Assembly (NCBI GenBank): GCA_009779205.1 | Contig: WRER01000058.1 | Span: 1 to 6,087, forward strand | Reading direction: 5' to 3' | Origin: Methanobacteriota archaeon | GTDB lineage: Archaea; Halobacteriota; Methanomicrobia; Methanomicrobiales; Methanospirillaceae | DNA: 6,087 bases | In this document: piece by piece, positions 4,759-6,087 of the stretch | Layout: each line of letters starts with the position of its first letter | How positions within the stretch are numbered: the first letter of the stretch is position 1 | Program-made: the position numbers and the translations under genes | Notes under the pieces: model-generated | Databases searched by the model: none | The model's input: the letters and a program-made list of their open reading frames with translations, nothing else | What the model was told of the DNA's origin: nothing

Positions 4759-5175
4759 ATGGCAAAGAAACAACAGAAAAGACTCCCACGACGAAAGGAG
4801 GAGTTTACCTATCATGGCTATAAGATCGAAGAACTCAAGGCAATGACACTTGAGGAACTCATTCCTATCATGCCAGCTGGCCCTCGCCGAAAAATTACCA
4901 GAGGGTGGAGAGAAATCGAAGAAAAATTACTCGCTGATATTCGTAAAGGCACAAATAACCGCGTTAAAACACATCTTCGCGGCATGATCATCTTACCAGA
5001 AATGGTTGGCCGCGAGATCGAGATCTATAATGGAAAGGACTTCGTAAAAATCGAAATTCAGCCTGAGGCTGTCTTCCATTATCTTGGTGAATTTTCGCCC
5101 ACCCGCAGAAAGGTTGCTCACGGTTCTGCTGGTATTGGTGCAACGAGATCAAGTAAGTTCGTACCTCTGAAGTGA
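4759..5175 (+). CDS. rps19: small-subunit ribosomal protein S19 (uS19), archaeal type
   Basis: Sits in the head of the small subunit beside S13, near the A-site tRNA and the intersubunit bridge. The protein has 138 residues; the archaeal and eukaryotic form carries an N-terminal extension over the bacterial one of about 92. That extension is visible here (basic [19 protein letters not shown], then the helical [20 protein letters not shown]). [14 protein letters not shown] (71-84) and HYLGEF (107-112), with [18 protein letters not shown] at the end (121-138), are the family's signature blocks. The segment before HYLGEF reads PEAVF, where archaeal relatives usually have PEMIG, from memory; this is a small local divergence. 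Its TGA stop forms part of the L22 ribosome binding site. Confidence 0.97.
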   Translation: MAKKQQKRLPRRKEEFTYHGYKIEELKAMTLEELIPIMPAGPRRKITRGWREIEEKLLADIRKGTNNRVKTHLRGMIILPEMVGREIEIYNGKDFVKIEIQPEAVFHYLGEFSPTRRKVAHGSAGIGATRSSKFVPLK

Positions 5176-5177
5176 TT
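5169..5177 (+). promoter_or_regulatory. L22 ribosome binding site overlapping the S19 stop codon
   Basis: GAAGTGATT contains the S19 stop TGA (5173-5175) and ends three bases before the ATG at 5181. It is the same GTGAT-type site as in front of L23 and S19. Its position decides for ATG 5181 over the GTG at 5172, which would lie inside this site. Confidence 0.55.
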
Positions 5178-5180
5178 GCC

Positions 5181-5645
5181 ATGGCACGCATTAAGTATTC
5201 AAATGATCTTAAAGGCGCTCAATTCGCCAGAGGTAAAGTTAATGAAGCCCCAATTTCGCCAAAACATGCAGTTGAGATTGGCAGATTCATAAATGGTATG
5301 AACCTTGAGAATGCTGAGGAATACCTCAAGGATGTTATTGCTCTCAAAAAAGCAGTCCCATTCAAACGTTTTAACAGAAACGTTGCACACAAACGGGGCC
5401 TTGAAAAATGGGATGCAGGAAGATACCCACAAAAAGCATCTCAAGTCTATCTCAAATTATTACACAGTGTAAAGAAAAATGCAGAATACGATGGCCTCGA
5501 TCCTGAAAACCTCACTATCATTCACGTTTCTGCAAATCGCGGAATGAGGCGACGTGGATTCATGCCCCGTGCAATGGGTCGCGCCACTCCAAAAGATCGT
5601 GAATCTGTAAACATTGAAATAATCGTCGAGGAGCGTGAAGAGTAA
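5181..5645 (+). CDS. rpl22: large-subunit ribosomal protein L22 (uL22), archaeal type
   Basis: Contacts all 23S rRNA domains and sends a beta-hairpin into the peptide exit tunnel opposite L4. At 154 residues it has archaeal length (bacterial L22 is about 110). [39 protein letters not shown] is the conserved N-terminal region. Archaeal-specific insertions follow around [36 protein letters not shown] (115-137) is the tunnel hairpin. The start at ATG 5181 is preferred over the in-frame GTG at 5172, which would overlap the S19 stop and add only three residues (VIA). From 5181 the protein begins MARIKYS as usual, and GAAGTGATT (5169-5177) then acts as its ribosome binding site. Its stop overlaps the S3 start by one base. 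Confidence 0.96.
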   Translation: MARIKYSNDLKGAQFARGKVNEAPISPKHAVEIGRFINGMNLENAEEYLKDVIALKKAVPFKRFNRNVAHKRGLEKWDAGRYPQKASQVYLKLLHSVKKNAEYDGLDPENLTIIHVSANRGMRRRGFMPRAMGRATPKDRESVNIEIIVEEREE

Positions 5646-6087
5646 TGGCAGTCGAACGTAAGTTTATCGCAGATGGTGTCCGAAAGGTTCGTGTTGAAAA
5701 GCACCTTATCAAGGAACTCAAACGTGCCGGATATGGAGGAATGGATCTCGTGAGAACCCCTCTTGGAACTCAAGTCACCATTTTTGCAGAAAAGCCGGGT
5801 ATTGTCATTGGAAAAGCAGGAAAAGTTGTACGTCAGCTCACACAGGATCTGTCCACAACTTATGGTGTTGACTCACCTCAGGTTGAAGTCCAACAGGTTG
5901 AAAACCCAAATCTTAACGCACAAATTATGGCAGAGCGTCTCGCATCTGCGATCGAACGTGGTTGGTACTTCCGAAAGGCTGGAACTTCGACACTTCGTCG
6001 TGTGATGGACTCCGGAGCACTTGGGTGTGAAGTTGTACTCTCCGGAAAACTCACTGGAGCCCGTGGCCGTGTTCAGAAGTTTACAGA
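5645..6087 (+). CDS. rps3: small-subunit ribosomal protein S3 (uS3), 5' part, runs off the window
   Basis: The first 147 codons of S3, a protein of the small-subunit head at the mRNA entry channel. The frame is open to the last base, so the C-terminal part lies outside. [32 protein letters not shown] is the archaeal N-terminus. The type II KH domain follows, with [18 protein letters not shown] and its GxxG loop GKAG at 56-59. [22 protein letters not shown] then leads to the second domain, with [23 protein letters not shown], the conserved S3 signature. The ATG shares one base with the TAA of L22 (TAATG at 5643-5647). GAGGAG (5628-5633) inside the end of L22 is a suitable Shine-Dalgarno. In other archaea L29 and further ribosomal genes follow. 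A gene caller that needs a stop codon would miss this one. Confidence 0.96.
   Translation, partial: MAVERKFIADGVRKVRVEKHLIKELKRAGYGGMDLVRTPLGTQVTIFAEKPGIVIGKAGKVVRQLTQDLSTTYGVDSPQVEVQQVENPNLNAQIMAERLASAIERGWYFRKAGTSTLRRVMDSGALGCEVVLSGKLTGARGRVQKFT

Noticed and set aside
5172..5180. GTG at 5172 as start of L22
   Set aside because: It adds only three non-conserved residues and lies inside the Shine-Dalgarno-like GAAGTGATT. The ATG at 5181 gives the usual MARIKYS start.
5763..6005. Plus-strand open frame of 80 codons at the right end
   Set aside because: It is an out-of-frame shadow of the S3 gene, which runs in a different frame from 5645 to the window edge.
1..6087. tRNA, rRNA or CRISPR array anywhere in the window
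   Set aside because: No cloverleaf with a GTTCRANNC arm, no rRNA segment and no regularly spaced repeats of 24-40 bases were seen on either strand.

Overview
The window reads as a euryarchaeal chromosome segment, most likely from a methanogen of the Methanomicrobiales type. The evidence is the archaeal gene order L3-L4-L23-L2-S19-L22-S3, archaeal-type protein lengths and motifs (337-aa L3, 84-aa L23, a C-terminal [12 protein letters not shown] in S19), and ribosome binding sites that match the archaeal 16S tail (GGTGATC-like). The genus is inference: moderate GC and a decayed ISL3-type transposase would fit something like Methanospirillum, but sequence reading alone does not prove it.

Layout. 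Bases 1-150 are non-coding, with a three-unit 9-bp tandem repeat and an oligo-T track (minus strand) that could end the antiporter transcript. Bases 151-1083 (minus strand) encode a Ca2+/cation antiporter family membrane protein with two inverted alpha-repeats. Bases 1084-2009 hold no intact gene. The first part is AT-rich, with a candidate antiporter promoter and several small stem-loops. At 1322-1584 lies the broken N-terminal zinc-ribbon part of an ISL3-family transposase, readable across three frames. It is capped by a 12-bp-arm inverted repeat (1580-1622). At 1679-1960 a mostly open frame with one internal stop may be another decayed or unrecognised gene. The promoter of the ribosomal operon should lie in this stretch; the candidates are weak.

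Bases 2010 to the right edge form one tight plus-strand operon: L3, L4, L23, L2, S19, L22 and the 5' part of S3, with gaps of at most 7 bases and two 1-base overlaps. The S3 gene starts at 5645 and runs off the window. Several junctions build the next gene's Shine-Dalgarno sequence from the stop codon of the previous gene; the heptamer TGATCTG recurs at three of them, which suggests coupled, balanced translation of these subunits.

The ribosomal half is conserved housekeeping. The unusual content is the roughly 900-base graveyard of mobile-element and gene remnants just ahead of a core operon, plus an atypical residue in the first ion-binding motif of the antiporter. I see no convincing new defence or other undescribed system here.
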